Shown: piece by piece, positions 19,233 through 28,596 of the stretch | How the letters are laid out: every line of letters begins with the position of its first letter | Position numbering within the stretch: the stretch's first letter is position 1 | Source: Bacteroidales bacterium | GTDB taxonomy: Bacteria; Bacteroidota; Bacteroidia; Bacteroidales; FEN-979 | Assembly (NCBI GenBank): GCA_016783905.1 | Contig: JADHVQ010000009.1 | Coordinates: 1 to 44,500, forward strand | DNA length: 44,500 bases | Direction of reading: 5' to 3' | Position numbers and translations under genes: made by a program | Notes under the pieces: model-generated | The model's database searches: none | Seen by the model: the letters and a program-made list of their open reading frames with translations, nothing else | Told to the model about the DNA's origin: nothing

Positions 19233-19838
19233 ATGGTATCTTCTGACACATATCTATCGATTGCCACCGAATCCCAGGCTTCCATCCGTGAAAAAGCAAG
19301 CAAGTTCCTGGCCTTTGCCTTCCCTGTGGTATCTGAGGAGGAGGTCAAAAGCCAGCTCGAGTTACTGCGCAAAGAATATTTTAACGCGAACCATCACTGC
19401 TATGCCTACCGGATAGGGCATCCTGAAACGGCCATTTACCGGTTCAACGATGATGGAGAGCCCTCTGGTTCAGCGGGTAAGCCAATTTATGGACAGCTTC
19501 TCTCCCGGCACCTTTCTGATCTCCTCGTTGTGGTGATCCGCTATTTTGGAGGAACCAAACTGGGAATCCCGGGATTGATCCAGGCCTATAAGTCAGCTAC
19601 CTCTGAAGCACTTGAACAAAACAGGATCATCACGAAAACACTCACATCCAGGTTCCGTGTCACCTTCCCGGTATGGCAGATGAATGAAGTGATGGTGATG
19701 CTGAAAAAAGAAGAGGTGGAAATCATCTCTCAAGAGTACGAAGAGCAATATATCGTCCACTTCTCTATCAGAAAATCGAAGAGCGATCTGATTAAGGCAA
19801 GACTATCGTTAATCACTAACATATCTATATACGAATGA
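19233..19838 (+). CDS. YigZ / IMPACT family protein
   Basis: KASKFLAFAFPV, NANHHCYAYRIG, FNDDGEPSGSAGKPIYGQLLS, VVVIRYFGGTKLGIPGLIQAYKSA. Confidence 0.93.
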   Translation: MVSSDTYLSIATESQASIREKASKFLAFAFPVVSEEEVKSQLELLRKEYFNANHHCYAYRIGHPETAIYRFNDDGEPSGSAGKPIYGQLLSRHLSDLLVVVIRYFGGTKLGIPGLIQAYKSATSEALEQNRIITKTLTSRFRVTFPVWQMNEVMVMLKKEEVEIISQEYEEQYIVHFSIRKSKSDLIKARLSLITNISIYE

Positions 19839-20233
19839 TCAAAGTCAGAATCACCCAGTTACTTTTTTAATTCAGTCTTCTTTAGTATTAAAAACAAAAA
19901 ATATTTCATATGAAACTGTATATCAAAGTGTTGGAAATTTAGATTCTTTACAAATACTGGTTTTTTTATAACATTAAAACGTTATTAAACAGGGATATAG
20001 AATCCATTTCTTGTATGTTTTTAATAAAGAATGAGTTATTTGAACGGGGTGCACTGTCAATTTTTTTATAAAATCAACCATAAAAATTTTTTTTTTCAAC
20101 TTTTTTTTTAAAATTTTGTTAACAATTTGATGCTCCCCGATTCCTACAGGATTTTGACTTGCGGTAAAAGTCCAAACAGCTTGTTATAACGTAAAATAAG
20201 TCAGTTTCGAACAGTAAAACCTTTGAGGTATAC
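19839..20233. other. AT-rich 395-nt non-coding region upstream of dnaA (candidate origin/regulatory region)
   Basis: Longest intergenic stretch in the window; T-runs near 20087-20096 and 20101-20109; hairpin at 20152-20176; no canonical TTATNCACA boxes seen. Confidence 0.4.
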
Positions 20234-20239
20234 GTGTTA

Positions 20240-21676
20240 ATGGAAAAGAATGTAGGTGAAGTATGGGAAAATTGTCTCAGGATCATTAAGGACAATATAA
20301 ACTATCAAAGCTACAAAACGTGGTTTCTTCCGATCAAACCTCTCAAGCTCCAGGATCACGTACTAACCATTCAGGTACCCAGTCAGTTCTTCTACGAATG
20401 GCTCGAAGAACACTACATTGGCTTGCTGAAGAAAACAATTAAAAAGGAACTGGGACAAGAGGGCCGTTTGGAGTACAGCATCATCATGGATAACTCTGAG
20501 AATGAGCCAGGCCCATTTGCTATTCATGTCCCGACCACTGAGCGAAAAGCAACTGCCAATCCTGCGGTCTCTATGCCGATTGATCTGAATCGGGGCGCTT
20601 CAAAAGAGATTCCCAATCCCTTTATCATCCCTGGCCTGAAAAAAATCAAGGTCAATTCACAACTCATCGAAAGTTACTCTTTCGACAATTTCATTGAAGG
20701 CGACTGCAACCGTTTGGCCCGGTCCGCCGGATTTGCCGTTGCTGAGAACCCCGGGAAGACCGCTTTCAATCCTCTGCTGATCTACAGCCAGACAGGACTA
20801 GGCAAGACCCACCTCTCTCACGCCATCGGCCTTCAGGTGAAGAATAACTTCCCTGAGAAGACGGTATTATATGTCACCACCGACCAGTTTATCAACCAGT
20901 TCATTGATTCGGTCAAGAATAACAACCAGAACGACTTCATCCATTTTTACCAGATGATCGATGTCCTGATCATCGATGACATTCATAACCTGGCCGGTAA
21001 AGAGAAAACACAGGATGTCTTCTTCCACATATTTAACCACCTTCATCAGAAAAGCAACCAGATTCTCCTGACTTCCGATAAGCCTCCGGTTGAGATGAAG
21101 GGGATTGAACCCCGGCTCCTCTCCCGTTTCAAGTGGGGACTCTCCGCAGATCTGCAGATCCCGGATCTGGAAACCAGGATCGCTATCCTCCATAAGAAGC
21201 TGTATAACGACGGGATAGAGATTCCCCAGGAGGTAGTGGAATACCTGGCATACAGCATCAATACCAACATCCGTGAACTGGAAGGCGCCCTGATCTCCTT
21301 GCTGGCCCAGTCCTCCCTGAATAAAAAGGTGATCACCCTGGATCTGGCCAAGCAGATGATCGACAAATTTGTCAAAAACACGTCGCGGGAGATCTCTATC
21401 GATTACATCCAAAAGGTTGTTTGCGATTATTTCAACATTCCCATTGAGATGATCCACTCCAAAACCCGGAAACGGGAGATCGTCCAGGCCAGGCAACTCT
21501 CGATGTATTTTTCCAAGAAGCATACCAAAGCTTCCCTGGCAAGCATCGGTCTCCACTGCGGCAATAAAGATCACGCCACCGTTCTGCATGCCTGCCGGAC
21601 TGTAAACAACCTGGTTGAAACGGATAAGCAGTTCCGGCAGTTTGTAGAGGAACTCGACAAGCGGATCAAACTGTAA
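20240..21676 (+). CDS. dnaA: Chromosomal replication initiator protein DnaA
   Basis: SFDNFIEGDCNRLARSAG, Walker A YSQTGLGKTHLSHAIG, DVLIIDDIHNLAGKEKTQ, C-terminal HCGNKDHATVLHACRTV. GTG at 20234 is an alternative start. Confidence 0.97.
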   Translation: MEKNVGEVWENCLRIIKDNINYQSYKTWFLPIKPLKLQDHVLTIQVPSQFFYEWLEEHYIGLLKKTIKKELGQEGRLEYSIIMDNSENEPGPFAIHVPTTERKATANPAVSMPIDLNRGASKEIPNPFIIPGLKKIKVNSQLIESYSFDNFIEGDCNRLARSAGFAVAENPGKTAFNPLLIYSQTGLGKTHLSHAIGLQVKNNFPEKTVLYVTTDQFINQFIDSVKNNNQNDFIHFYQMIDVLIIDDIHNLAGKEKTQDVFFHIFNHLHQKSNQILLTSDKPPVEMKGIEPRLLSRFKWGLSADLQIPDLETRIAILHKKLYNDGIEIPQEVVEYLAYSINTNIRELEGALISLLAQSSLNKKVITLDLAKQMIDKFVKNTSREISIDYIQKVVCDYFNIPIEMIHSKTRKREIVQARQLSMYFSKKHTKASLASIGLHCGNKDHATVLHACRTVNNLVETDKQFRQFVEELDKRIKL

Positions 21677-21693
21677 CTCACGCTGACTTTCTC

Positions 21694-22164
21694 ATGAACA
21701 TTTTATTTGTATGTACCGGAAACATCTGCCGGTCGCCGCTGGCTGAAGGGATATTGAGACACAAGTATGCCGAACGGAATATCCGGGGCATCGTTGATTC
21801 ATGTGGATTCGAGTCGTATCATACCGGTGACCCTCCCGATCACCGGGCACAACAAATTGCCCGGGCCAACGGGATCGACATATCCACCCATTCCTCCAGG
21901 TTATTCAGGGGGGAAGACTTTGACCAGTTTGACAAAATCTTTGTCATGGACGCATACCATTACCAGGCAGTCATACGGGTTGCACGTTCTGAGGAAGACC
22001 GTAAGAAGGTAGATTTCATACGTAATGTAATCTATCCCGGCCAGCACAAGCCGGTACAAGACCCTTATTACGATCATTATTCCGCCTTTGAAACTGTATT
22101 CGATCAGTTGGAAGAGGCCTGCGAGAGATTCGCCGAGTCACTTGTCACACGCACCGAGTCATGA
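21694..22164 (+). CDS. Low molecular weight protein-tyrosine phosphatase
   Basis: VCTGNICRSPLAEGI P-loop and VQDPYYDHYSAFE acid loop. Confidence 0.95.
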   Translation: MNILFVCTGNICRSPLAEGILRHKYAERNIRGIVDSCGFESYHTGDPPDHRAQQIARANGIDISTHSSRLFRGEDFDQFDKIFVMDAYHYQAVIRVARSEEDRKKVDFIRNVIYPGQHKPVQDPYYDHYSAFETVFDQLEEACERFAESLVTRTES

Positions 22165-23126
22165 CCTCTTCCTTACCCCTGGCACCCTCCCTTCGGGAGA
22201 TGAAGGAAGCCCACCGCCGGATTATCCCTTTTATCCATCGCACCCCGGTATTGTCGTGCCAGGGCATCAACCGCGTCGTAGACGCCGAGATCTGGTTTAA
22301 GTGCGAAAACATGCAGAAGGTAGGCGCCTTTAAGGCCAGGGGAGCCACCAATGCAGTGCGCTCACTTGATCCGGCTTTATGGCATCTGGGAGTTGCCACC
22401 CACTCCTCCGGCAACCATGCACAAGCGCTCTCCTGGGCAGCAAAGCTCGCCGGAATCGATGCCCATATTGTCATGCCCTCCAATTCCAACCGGGTGAAGG
22501 TGGAAGCGGTCAAAGGGTATGGAGGTGAGATCACCTTCTGCGAACCAACCCTGGAGTCAAGGGAGACTACGCTGGTCTCCGTGCTCAAACGGACAGGCGC
22601 TACGGAAATACATCCCTATAACAACCTGAATATCATTGCTGGCCAGGCTACAGCAGCCATTGAACTCCTGGAAGAGCAAGAGGATCTGGAATTGGTGATG
22701 GCTCCGGTGGGGGGTGGAGGACTCCTCAGCGGAACAGCACTGGCCTGTCATTACCTTGCCCCTGAAGTACGCGTGATTGCAGCAGAGCCTGCCCAGGCTG
22801 ACGATGCCTTCCGCTCATTCAACCAGCGAAGATTTATCCCTTCCGTCAATCCGGATACCATCGCAGACGGCCTTCGCACCTCCCTCGGAAGCCTGACATT
22901 TCCGATCATTCTCACGTATGTGGATCGGGTAGTCACCGTCAGGGAGGAGTCGATCATCACCGCCATGCGGCTGTTGTGGGAGCGGATGAAGGTGGTGGTG
23001 GAACCTTCGGCCGCTGTGCCTCTGGCGGTACTACTGGAGGACCATGAAGCGTTCCGTGGCAAACGGATCGGGATCATTCTCTCCGGTGGAAATGCAGACC
23101 TTGAACAGTTACCCTGGCAATCATGA
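22161..23126 (+). CDS. PLP-dependent serine/threonine dehydratase-like enzyme (threonine ammonia-lyase / serine racemase family)
   Basis: FKCENMQKVGAFKARGATNAV PLP-lysine motif, THSSGNHAQALSWAAK, PVGGGGLLSGTAL. Confidence 0.9.
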   Translation: MTSSLPLAPSLREMKEAHRRIIPFIHRTPVLSCQGINRVVDAEIWFKCENMQKVGAFKARGATNAVRSLDPALWHLGVATHSSGNHAQALSWAAKLAGIDAHIVMPSNSNRVKVEAVKGYGGEITFCEPTLESRETTLVSVLKRTGATEIHPYNNLNIIAGQATAAIELLEEQEDLELVMAPVGGGGLLSGTALACHYLAPEVRVIAAEPAQADDAFRSFNQRRFIPSVNPDTIADGLRTSLGSLTFPIILTYVDRVVTVREESIITAMRLLWERMKVVVEPSAAVPLAVLLEDHEAFRGKRIGIILSGGNADLEQLPWQS

Positions 23127-23830
23127 AACGTGGTACCCTTTTTCTGATCCCTTCAACGCTCGGAGATACGAAACCTGAGGAGGTGTTGCCTGAGAAGACA
23201 CTCGGGGTAATCCGCTCCCTGAACTCCTTTATCGTGGAAGAGATCCGCAGTGCCAGGCGTTTCCTGAGGAAAGCGGGATTCAGGGGGAATTTCGATGAAA
23301 CCGGGTTTCTGATCTTTAACGAACATACCAGCCGCAAAGAGCTGATGTCCTTTCTCACTCCCATGCTCCAGGGGATGGATACCGGTCTTCTTTCTGAGGC
23401 AGGAACACCCTGCATCGCCGATCCGGGAGCCGAGATCGTAGAGATAGCCAGGCAGGCAGGTATCCGTGTAATCCCCCTGTCCGGACCAAGTTCTATCCTG
23501 CTGGCCCTGATGGCTTCCGGCTTTAACGGTCAGAATTTTGCGTTTCATGGCTACCTGCCGATTGACCGGAATGAGCGACAACGCAAAATCAAAGAATTGG
23601 AGCGGATTGCACGGGAGAAAGATCAAACACAGATATTTATTGAAACACCCTACCGGAATAATGCTATCTTTGGAGCCATGATCCACGCTTGTAACCCGGA
23701 ATCCAGACTCTGCGTGGCGATGGACCTGACACTGGATAGTGAAACCATTCGCGTCCACACCATTGGGGAGTGGCGAAATAAAAACGAACAATTGCCTAAG
23801 AAACCTGCTGTTTTTTTACTTTACCGCTAA
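23123..23830 (+). CDS. SAM-dependent methyltransferase, tetrapyrrole methylase/RsmI-like superfamily
   Basis: GTLFLIPSTLGD, GLLSEAGTPCIADPGAEIVEIARQAGIRVIPLSGPSSILLALMASGFNGQNFAFHGYLP. Confidence 0.88.
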   Translation: MKRGTLFLIPSTLGDTKPEEVLPEKTLGVIRSLNSFIVEEIRSARRFLRKAGFRGNFDETGFLIFNEHTSRKELMSFLTPMLQGMDTGLLSEAGTPCIADPGAEIVEIARQAGIRVIPLSGPSSILLALMASGFNGQNFAFHGYLPIDRNERQRKIKELERIAREKDQTQIFIETPYRNNAIFGAMIHACNPESRLCVAMDLTLDSETIRVHTIGEWRNKNEQLPKKPAVFLLYR

Positions 23831-23898
23831 TCCATACCCCGTTGTAACAATCACCCGATCCTTTCGTCTAACCTTATTCCTCACCATAACCCAACCCA

Positions 23899-24798
23899 TT
23901 GGAAACTATTCTTTCGATCCATCAACTCTCCAAACGATACGGTCGCATCCAGGCAGTCAATCAGCTTTCACTTGAAGTCGGGAAAGGCCAGGTATTCGGA
24001 ATCCTTGGCCCGAACGGCAGTGGGAAAACCACTACCCTTGGCATGGTGCTTGACCTGGTGCAGCCCGATATTGGCAGCTTCGAGTGGTTTGGAGAAACAC
24101 CCACCAAAGAGAGCCGGAAGCGCATCGGTGCAGTCATTGAAACCCCCAACTTTTTCCCCTATCTCAGCGCCAGAAAAAACCTGGAGGTCGTGGCAAAAAT
24201 CAAGGATTACGACTATTCCGACATCGACCGTTCGCTTCAATTGACCGGCTTATATGACCGAAGGAATGACAAGTTCAAAACCTACTCCTTTGGCATGAAA
24301 CAGCGGTTGGCAGTAGCTTCTGCCATGCTGAACCAGCCCGAGGTGATGATCCTGGACGAACCAACCAATGGTCTTGATCCACAGGGGATTGCACAGGTCA
24401 GGGAGTTGATCAAAAAGATTGCCAGGGAGGGGATTACCATCATCCTTGCCAGCCATCTCCTCGATGAAGTGCAGAAAATCTGTAATCATGTAGCAGTACT
24501 GAATAAAGGGAACATCCTGTTCTCCGGCGAAGTACATGAGGTGCTGGCAGTTTCCGATTCCTTCGAGCTCAAAGCAAATGACCCGGCGGCCCTGAAAGCA
24601 GCAATTACAGAGCACCCGGCGTTTCGCTCTGTCACCGAATCCGATGGCATCCTGCTTGCCGTTTTTGCCGAACTTGTCACACCGGGAGAGATCAATGACT
24701 ACATGCAACAAAAAAAGATCACCCTCTTCCACCTGGCGGAAAGGAAACGGACACTTGAACAACATTTCCTGGAACTCCTGAAAGACGACCCATCATGA
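23899..24798 (+). CDS. ABC transporter ATP-binding protein (TTG start likely)
   Basis: Walker A GPNGSGKTT, signature YSFGMKQRLAVASAML, Walker B VMILDEPTNGLDPQG. Confidence 0.96.
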   Translation: METILSIHQLSKRYGRIQAVNQLSLEVGKGQVFGILGPNGSGKTTTLGMVLDLVQPDIGSFEWFGETPTKESRKRIGAVIETPNFFPYLSARKNLEVVAKIKDYDYSDIDRSLQLTGLYDRRNDKFKTYSFGMKQRLAVASAMLNQPEVMILDEPTNGLDPQGIAQVRELIKKIAREGITIILASHLLDEVQKICNHVAVLNKGNILFSGEVHEVLAVSDSFELKANDPAALKAAITEHPAFRSVTESDGILLAVFAELVTPGEINDYMQQKKITLFHLAERKRTLEQHFLELLKDDPS

Positions 24799-25622
24799 AG
24801 CTGCTCACCATCGAACTGAAGAAAGTTCTTACCTACAAGACCTTCTGGATCATCATCGGGCTCTATTTCCTGTTTCTTGGCCTGGGGATCGTCATGGCTG
24901 AATTCATTGTCAATGCCATGGTCGACGACGTCAACAAGCGGTTGCCTATCCCTCTCCCTCATGCGGTGCTGTTCAATTTCCCCGACATCTGGCAGAACCT
25001 GACCTTTTTTGCCAGCATCCGGTTTGTATTGATCTTTCCGGCCATTCTGATTATCATCTTGATAACTAACGAGTTTACCAATAAAACGGTTCGACAAAAC
25101 ATAGTCAACGGGATGTCGAGGAGTGAATTCATCTTCTCCAAGCTTCAGTTGGTCTTTATGTTCGCTGTGGTTATCACATTCATTCTCACACTTGTGATGT
25201 TCATCCTCGGCCTGATCCATTCCGACAGTCAGAGTTTGTCGATGATATTTAACCGGTTCTCCTTTGTCTTCGGTTTCTTCATCCAGATGATAACCTATCT
25301 CTGTTATGCCTTCTTTGTTGCCTTCCTATTACGGAACACCGGTCTGGCCATCGCGCTTTTTACCCTCTATACCATCATCATCGAACCGGTCATCTATTTC
25401 TTCCTGCGTGCTCCTTTCATGTGGGAGAATAAGGTATACACCTACCTGCCGGTGAACGCTGTTATCCGGATTGTGGAGTATCCGGCCATTCCGGCATTGA
25501 AGAAGCTGATGAATTTTCAATTGCAGGATGAGGTAACCCTGCTCTCCTGTGCTATTCCTGTCATCTACTCGATGGTAATGATCGGGATTGTTTATTGGAC
25601 GTTTAATAAACGGGACCTTTAG
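24795..25622 (+). CDS. ABC-2 type transporter permease
   Basis: Multiple hydrophobic segments; 4-bp overlap with the ATPase gene; NEFTNKTVRQNIVNGMSRSEFIFSKL is typical of ABC-2 permeases. Confidence 0.88.
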   Translation: MKLLTIELKKVLTYKTFWIIIGLYFLFLGLGIVMAEFIVNAMVDDVNKRLPIPLPHAVLFNFPDIWQNLTFFASIRFVLIFPAILIIILITNEFTNKTVRQNIVNGMSRSEFIFSKLQLVFMFAVVITFILTLVMFILGLIHSDSQSLSMIFNRFSFVFGFFIQMITYLCYAFFVAFLLRNTGLAIALFTLYTIIIEPVIYFFLRAPFMWENKVYTYLPVNAVIRIVEYPAIPALKKLMNFQLQDEVTLLSCAIPVIYSMVMIGIVYWTFNKRDL

Positions 25623-25624
25623 AG
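25619..25624. repeat. Target-site duplication, left copy (TTAGAG)
   Basis: TTAGAG directly precedes IS end CCTAAA; same 6-mer at 27297-27302. Confidence 0.85.
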
Positions 25625-27296
25625 CCTAAAATCGGTTAGAAAGTTAATAACTATGTGACTTTATACTCCAGGTCAAAAGCCTCAAAAATTTGCTTGTGCC
25701 GTTTGGTCATTTCTGTTAAGATTGGTGGCTGTTCTTTGATCGAAGTTATTTTTAGCTTTCTTAATTCATAAATCATTTCTTTGATCGTAAACTTCTTAAA
25801 AAGATCATATTTTTTTAAAGTTTTGTATATTTCACAATATAAAATTAATGCAATAAATTTTATAAATAACCGGCCCTCCATCGTTGTGTGATTATGGGCC
25901 CTTAACCGGTTGCCATCCATTTCGTTTTTCACGATATCAAACATTTTTTCAATCATATCCTTTTTACGATAATATAATAATACCGTTTCTCTGCTCATTT
26001 CCTCATTCGTCGCTATAACAAATGTTCCCAACCGGGTAATTGCTTTTTCAATGGCTTTATTGTTTCTTTCTATTTTTTTGGAAAATCTGTCAAACCGAAA
26101 ATATTCTTTTAAACCTCCCGGGATTTCTGTGTCCCTATACTCATCAAATTGTTTTTTATTGGAAAATTTTAAATCTGCTGTTTTATTATGGAATTGAATA
26201 ATTTTTTCTAAAATAACTTGTTTTTGATCCACCTGGCTTTTTTCATTAAAAAAGATATGTGCGTCAAATATATTTTTTTCATCAAGAATATATTTATCCT
26301 TTACATAGTATAGAATTTCATTATTGCACGAAAAGGCATTGTACGATAACCCTAATTCCCTTTTCTTGTCTTGCACCAATTGCTTTACTTTCTTTACGGT
26401 AAAAGGTAAAGGTTGAATGAACTTTATGCAATTATCCGGATTATTTAATTCTAAAATATTTGAACTGCTATAAAATCCCCTGTCCATGATACACATGAAA
26501 TCTTTCAACCCGAAAGCGTTCAGGTAACTCATGGAATTTTTCAATGTGCTTACATCGACTATACTTCCCGTATAAAGCCGATAGAGCAGTGGAAGCGCTT
26601 GCCGGCTGCAACACATGACCCCCATGTTGATTTGTGGTAAATTTTCACCATCACGGTTATGTCCCCACTCAATGTATTCATTGTTTGTCCCATAGCTCGA
26701 AATGGAAGTTATATCATAATAAATTGCATTTATTGGTTTAAGGTGTTCGATCCACCGGGCAAGAAAATCTAATTGCCTGTCTTTGGATTTTCCAATTTCT
26801 TCACATAATTCGGATATGGTTGTTGAATCTATTTTTTTTACACCAGGCAGATGATGTTCCTCTAACCAATAAGGAAACAAATACAATGGAGATGCTTGTG
26901 CAATTTCATAAAATGCTAATGCCATCATTTCTTTGAAATTAACAGGGAATACTTTTTCTAATAATTCCGGCAACCCTAACCTTTCGCTCAAGGATTGCAA
27001 TAAAAATGCATCTCCATAAATTTTAACAGAAATAGATGATAAATTGTTTAATATTCCTGGCCGAAAATCATTCTTTTTACGGCCCAGGTATTTTCTTCTT
27101 TGTCTCGGTTGTTTCTTTTCTTTATCCCAGTAACTTTCAACCTCATACAAATAAATTTTACCTTTAATTTTCTGCTCAATAATATATGACATAGTTGTAA
27201 TGTATTAATAACTATTATTGAGCAAATATATAACATAAAATCAACCTTTTAACAATATTTTATACATAGTTATTAACATTCGAAAGTGAATTTAGG
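25625..27296 (-). mobile_element. IS1634-family-like insertion sequence (1672 bp)
   Basis: Ends CCTAAA...TTTAGG; imperfect terminal inverted repeats with perfect inner core GTTAATAACTATGT (25643-25656 / 27264-27277); flanked by TTAGAG duplications; AT-rich compared with flanks; encodes one transposase. Confidence 0.9.
25651..27192 (-). CDS. IS1634-like DDE transposase (IS4 superfamily)
   Basis: KIYLYEVESYWDKEKKQPRQRRKYLGRK N-terminus; DDE candidates YDITSISSYG, CIMDRGFYSSSN, YRKKDMIEKMFDIVKNEMDGNRLR. Confidence 0.93.
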   Translation of the reverse strand: MSYIIEQKIKGKIYLYEVESYWDKEKKQPRQRRKYLGRKKNDFRPGILNNLSSISVKIYGDAFLLQSLSERLGLPELLEKVFPVNFKEMMALAFYEIAQASPLYLFPYWLEEHHLPGVKKIDSTTISELCEEIGKSKDRQLDFLARWIEHLKPINAIYYDITSISSYGTNNEYIEWGHNRDGENLPQINMGVMCCSRQALPLLYRLYTGSIVDVSTLKNSMSYLNAFGLKDFMCIMDRGFYSSSNILELNNPDNCIKFIQPLPFTVKKVKQLVQDKKRELGLSYNAFSCNNEILYYVKDKYILDEKNIFDAHIFFNEKSQVDQKQVILEKIIQFHNKTADLKFSNKKQFDEYRDTEIPGGLKEYFRFDRFSKKIERNNKAIEKAITRLGTFVIATNEEMSRETVLLYYRKKDMIEKMFDIVKNEMDGNRLRAHNHTTMEGRLFIKFIALILYCEIYKTLKKYDLFKKFTIKEMIYELRKLKITSIKEQPPILTEMTKRHKQIFEAFDLEYKVT

Positions 27297-27302
27297 TTAG
27301 AG
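27297..27302. repeat. Target-site duplication, right copy (TTAGAG)
   Basis: TTAGAG directly follows IS end TTTAGG. Confidence 0.85.
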
Positions 27303-27315
27303 AGGTAGTTTACGG

Positions 27316-28596
27316 TTATTTTGGGGTGCAACTTTTCAACTCTTTCAGCCTGGAGAGCAGAGGGGGGTGGGAATAATGGAAATAAACATACAGCGGATGC
27401 GGCCGCAGGTTGCTGAGCTGGTTCACCGATAATTTTTTCAACGCCTCCTGCAATGCCGTGGGATCAAACTTTTCACCGGCAAACCGGTCGGCAGCATACT
27501 CGTTCTTCCTGGATAAAAAATTATTGGCTAATCCCAGCACCAGCGATAACGGACTGTATAGTAATCCGAATGCCAGGATCCCAAGTTGAAAACCCGGAGT
27601 TGCTTTCCATCCCGAAAAACCAGCGAGTGCCTGACACAGGTCAGCTGCCAGCCAGCTATCTTTCCGGATAAACAGGGAGAGGATAAAGAGCATCAGGCCC
27701 GTTTGCAATATGGAGATCAGGATCCCCTGCCGGGTATGTTTTTTCTTGTAATGGCCTATTTCATGCGCCAAAACAGCAACCAGTTCCTCTGTAGTATGGT
27801 CTGTTATCAATGTATCGTACAGAACGATTCGCTTTTTCATCCCCAGGCCGGTGAAGTAAGCGTTGGCTTTGGTGGAGCGTTTGGATCCGTCGATGACATA
27901 GATGTTCCTGAGTCTGAATCCCACTTTCGCGGCAAATGCCTCGATGGCATCGCGTAATTCACCCGGAACCAGGGGTGTTTGCCTGTTAAAGAGCGGGACG
28001 ATCAGATTGGAATAGAACATGGTCATGAATACCATAAAGAGGGTAACCACACCCCAAACAATCAGCCAGAAGGAATTGCCTGTGGAGCTATAGATCCATA
28101 CAACCAGTGCCAGAAGCCCTCCCCCGATCAATGTTCCAAGCAACAATCCTTTAAGCTTATCCAGAATAAAAAGTTTCAGGGTTGTTTTGTTGAATCCGAA
28201 CCTCTCCTCAATCACAAATGTGCTGTACAGCTCGAAGGGGATCATAACCAGGGAGGATATCATCCCGATGACACCGAAAAAGAGGAGTGCCAGCAGGATC
28301 GGATTATTCGTAAACACTCTCAGGAGATTATCCAGCCATACAAAGCTCCCAAAAGCAAGCAGCGCCACCAAAGCCAGGAAGGAGAAAGAGGAGATGACCC
28401 AGGAAAATATCTGTTTCAGTTTCAGGTATTGCTGAGATGTCCGGTATTGCTCCGCATCGTATATCCCCTTGAGTTCATCCGGCAGCTGGTCGCTCCAGCG
28501 AGTGGTATTGAGATACTCAAGCAGCCGTTCCAGGATAAAATCCAGCAACAGGACGGCCAGGATCAGGTATAAAAAGTACATGGAGGGAGGATTCAT
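27316..28596 (-). CDS. M48 family metallopeptidase (Ste24-like CAAX prenyl protease family)
   Basis: VLAHEIGHYKKKHTRQG (HEXXH), multiple TM segments, NEYAADRFA downstream acidic ligand motif. Confidence 0.93.
   Translation of the reverse strand: MNPPSMYFLYLILAVLLLDFILERLLEYLNTTRWSDQLPDELKGIYDAEQYRTSQQYLKLKQIFSWVISSFSFLALVALLAFGSFVWLDNLLRVFTNNPILLALLFFGVIGMISSLVMIPFELYSTFVIEERFGFNKTTLKLFILDKLKGLLLGTLIGGGLLALVVWIYSSTGNSFWLIVWGVVTLFMVFMTMFYSNLIVPLFNRQTPLVPGELRDAIEAFAAKVGFRLRNIYVIDGSKRSTKANAYFTGLGMKKRIVLYDTLITDHTTEELVAVLAHEIGHYKKKHTRQGILISILQTGLMLFILSLFIRKDSWLAADLCQALAGFSGWKATPGFQLGILAFGLLYSPLSLVLGLANNFLSRKNEYAADRFAGEKFDPTALQEALKKLSVNQLSNLRPHPLYVYFHYSHPPLLSRLKELKSCTPK

Noticed and set aside
20867-21589. 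240-aa antisense ORF across dnaA
   Set aside because: Antisense shadow ORF of a conserved gene.
25633-27301. GGTTAGA direct repeat (25634 and 27295 areas) as the IS target duplication
   Set aside because: It sits inside the left end of the element; CCTAAA/TTTAGG ends flanked by TTAGAG give a consistent symmetric boundary instead.
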